Source: Acanthosoma haemorrhoidale
Taxonomy: Eukaryota > Arthropoda > Insecta > Hemiptera > Acanthosomatidae
Direction of reading: 5' to 3'
DNA length: 64,000 bases
Assembly: GCA_930367205.1 (NCBI GenBank)
Contig: OV884015.1
Location: 79,685,341-79,749,340, forward strand
Positions within the stretch are counted from its first letter, which is position 1. Each line of letters starts with the position of its first letter. Under the pieces are notes generated by a model. The model was not told the DNA's origin, did no database searches, and saw only the letters and a program-made list of their open reading frames with translations. The position numbers and the translations under genes were made by a program. This document shows positions 61,567 to 64,000 of this stretch, piece by piece.

Positions 61567-62060
61567 TTTTTCTTTTTTTTCCCCCTTCCTGAGGTGGAAC
61601 CTCAAACGGGCTTACCTCACAAGCTCGTGAAGCGAGCTCATTGGGGTTACGTAGCCTGCGGTGCACGTATTCCGATGCAATGGGATTGTTGCACCGGTCA
61701 GCGCACCTTATGTTATTCTGTTTTGACGTTTATTTATAAAGCCAACACAAAAATAAATCCAAAAAAGAAAAGAAAAGAAACAAAAACACTGTTACTTAAT
61801 ATCTACTTTATACAATCCTTACTAGCTATATAATTTTTTTTTCCCCTATAGCTAGTATCCTTAACCTATTATCTTAACTTATCTACTATTTACAATATTT
61901 ACAAGTCCTAAATCTACTATCTTAATTTATATGAACAAGGGGTGTGCATCCTCTTCCCCCTATAACTAAACTTGCTAACTAAATAATTCTGTCTATCTTA
62001 TATTCTATATTTTTACATATTTACAATGACTCCACGGCAACCGGTGATACATCGTTCACA
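61567..62060 (-). mobile_element. 5'-truncated second copy of the R1-like LINE (3' end only)
   Basis: On the minus strand it carries the last codons region (cgatgtatcaccgg, gtggagtcattgtaaatatg), the same 3' UTR blocks (agttatagggggaagagg, actagctataggggaaaa, tagctagtaaggattg) and all three terminal hairpins, ending in an A-rich tail (61567-61585, complement). It aligns with 19181-19668. The 14-bp target duplication on both sides shows an independent insertion by target-primed reverse transcription. Confidence 0.9.
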
Positions 62061-62074
62061 TTCATGTAATAACT
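62061..62074. repeat. Target-site duplication, right of LINE copy 2
   Basis: ttcatgtaataact, partner of 61553-61566. Confidence 0.7.
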
Positions 62075-64000
62075 GTTTCGCTCATATAATTCTTGATATA
62101 AAAACTTTCATGAGAGAAAGCAATACAAAATATACATTAATTTGAAGCATTATTGTACCCATAGTCAAATGCAAATAGAACTGATCTCAAAATTCTTCAA
62201 ATATTTTAATATGATACTTAAATTTAATTCATCTCTTTAATTTATAGGACAAAAGTTAGTTAATAATTTGCAATCATATTGTATCTGCATGCATGAATAT
62301 TTGTAATAGCGTAAATCATTTGTATATGTTTTTTTTTTATTTTTTTTTTTAAGGGATAAAATACCTAAATAGCAATCGTAAAATAAACTAAACATATTTT
62401 TAAGTATGTCGGGAGGCAGAACAGTCAAAAGAGTCGTAAAAATCCCAATTAAATCCGACTTTGAGTTTAATTGCCTTCGTAAAATTGCGGATGACTTCCT
62501 AAACTGGGCAACGCGCCAAGGTTAAAAAGGCGCGGAATAGCTCCAAGCATTTTCTCAGAATTTTATTGATTACAAAATGACGAAAGGAAAAAAAAAAACG
62601 AAATGGAATTAATGAATAATCTATATGTATTATACTTTGCAATGTGCCAAACACCACAGCCAACTCATAGTTGTTAGCCCCACCATACACAGTTGGTAAA
62701 CGGCTGGTCTTGTACATCATACGTAATCATACCATGTACATATTATTGGACGTTGGTGAAAGTATTGGCGGATGTTACTATACGGCCAACTCTTAAGCCA
62801 AACAGGCAAAGAAAATACTGTCTTAAATGAATGTCTACTTTGGTGCTAAATATGGAGAAAAGTTATGAAGGGTGTTGGGTAAGGAAAAGTTTGTAGAGGA
62901 AGGTACCAGGAAAGTATTTGTGATATGATGGTATTTTTATTTATATATATACATTAATTTATATATAAGGGATAATAATTTCAATAGGGAAACGACAAAA
63001 AAACAGAAAATATTGATTTCCTCTGTACCAAAAGGACGAACGTTTATTGTTTCTTATTTTTAATTAAGAAAACTATCCATAACATTCTTACAAACTCTTC
63101 TTGTAACAAAAATAAACGGCATTAAAGTTTATTCTTTAATTAATGTCACCCTTTTTTAAGGTTTCAACCACTTTAAGAAAACAATTTAATAATCACTGTA
63201 CTCTTTTTCGCTATGTTGCACTCTCCTCTTTCCACAGCTTTCTTAAACACTGTCACCTAAAGATGATTCAACAGGCGCGAATAACGCGTTCGTAAATGTG
63301 CGGCAAATTCGAATTAAATAGATACATTATCTTTACATATATGTACATAATACAATGTAATAAGTACATATACACTATATATGCATACATATACATTTAA
63401 AAAGGAATGCTCCATCGTCGCAAATCCATACTTTTTTCTTGCAAACTACAAACTGTACCTTAGCCAACAATCTGCATAGCTATTCTCTGTATGTAGCACC
63501 AAATAAGGCGTTCATTTACACCAAACCTGGTCTCGGCAATCCATCTCATTTACCTTTCCCCATAATCTACAATACTACGCAATTCCTTAGCAATATACTT
63601 CTGCACTCACCGTCTCCATTCACCACCCTCCTTCATTAAATGAGTTCAAATCAAGATTATTGATTTTTAAAAACTCAATTATATAATATAGGTTACTATT
63701 ATGCAGCAGTACATATCTGCTTAGGCTTTTTTTTTTTTTAAGTGCGAACCCAGGTATAAAAACTCATCTATTTCTGAATCCACGATTGTGTAATAGTGAG
63801 TGTAATTGTGTAGTTATTTTATTTTTATTTCACTAGCAAATTTTTGTTTTGTTTTCTTGATATTGTATTGCTTGACATTTATTTAATTAAATATGGTAAC
63901 TAAATATATGTCTTTTATGTATGTACGTATATTTTTTTTTTATAAGTACATTGTACATTGAAGCGGATACTGATACTGTCAAAGAACCCACTTTTTGTTA
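62075..64000. other. No gene seen
   Basis: AT-rich with poly(A/T) runs. Contains one weak Penelope-type motif near 63256-63292. No EFL1 exon was found. Confidence 0.5.
63256..63292 (+). other. Degenerate CTRAAGATGA...ACGCG motif (Penelope/hammerhead-like), site 3
   Basis: CCTAAAGATGATTC, aacaggcgcgaat, AACGCGTTCGT. It has the wording of a Penelope-like element end but lacks an intact CTGANGA or GAAA core. Confidence 0.25.

Noticed and set aside
1..64000. CRISPR arrays, rRNA genes, viral integrations or bacterial operons
   Set aside because: No regularly spaced direct repeats, rRNA-like sequence, capsid or polymerase motifs, or operon layout were seen.

Overview
This window looks like AT-rich nuclear DNA from an arthropod, most likely an insect with a large, repeat-filled genome. 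Support: GT-AG introns, a very long intron, TA-flanked mariner-type elements of the kind common in insects, an R1-like non-LTR retrotransposon with a C-terminal CCHC finger, and many short decayed repeats. There is no prokaryotic gene organisation. Most long open frames are chance or transposon-derived. Host coding sequence is under 1 kb of the 64 kb.

Layout. (1) 288-3553, plus strand: the last four, perhaps five, exons of a protein-coding gene I do not recognise. They join in frame to a TGA at 3551-3553. (2) 3554-6053: intergenic space between two convergent genes, with a full CTCF-type core at 4686-4699. (3) Minus strand: the 3' end of EFL1 (elongation factor-like GTPase 1, the 60S maturation factor that works with SBDS to release eIF6). 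The terminal exon is at 6054-6242 and the preceding domain-V exon at 43428-43612. They are separated by a 37.2-kb intron that fills most of the window. (4) 43613-64000: probably a further EFL1 intron or the region upstream. I found no other EFL1 exon there.

The intron and flanks hold the mobile DNA: a 1.76-kb mariner-like element with roughly 300-bp terminal inverted repeats (8659-10415); a 5'-truncated, frameshifted R1-like LINE (about 17030-19668) and a second, shorter copy of its 3' end on the minus strand with a 14-bp target duplication (61567-62060); a 588-bp internally deleted mariner-type element (46212-46799); a foldback element with arms of about 390 bp (49836-50734); a perfect 82-bp inverted repeat flanked by GTTA (57190-57430); a degraded LINE C-terminus (about 39775-40215); a Jockey-like RNase H remnant (56071-56259); and at least three dispersed short repeat families with 3-4 copies each.

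The two host genes show no evident functional link beyond convergence. The most distinctive signals are the very long last EFL1 intron, the conserved 3'-terminal hairpins shared by the two LINE copies, and the two fresh inverted-repeat elements. I saw no clear new defence or enzymatic system.
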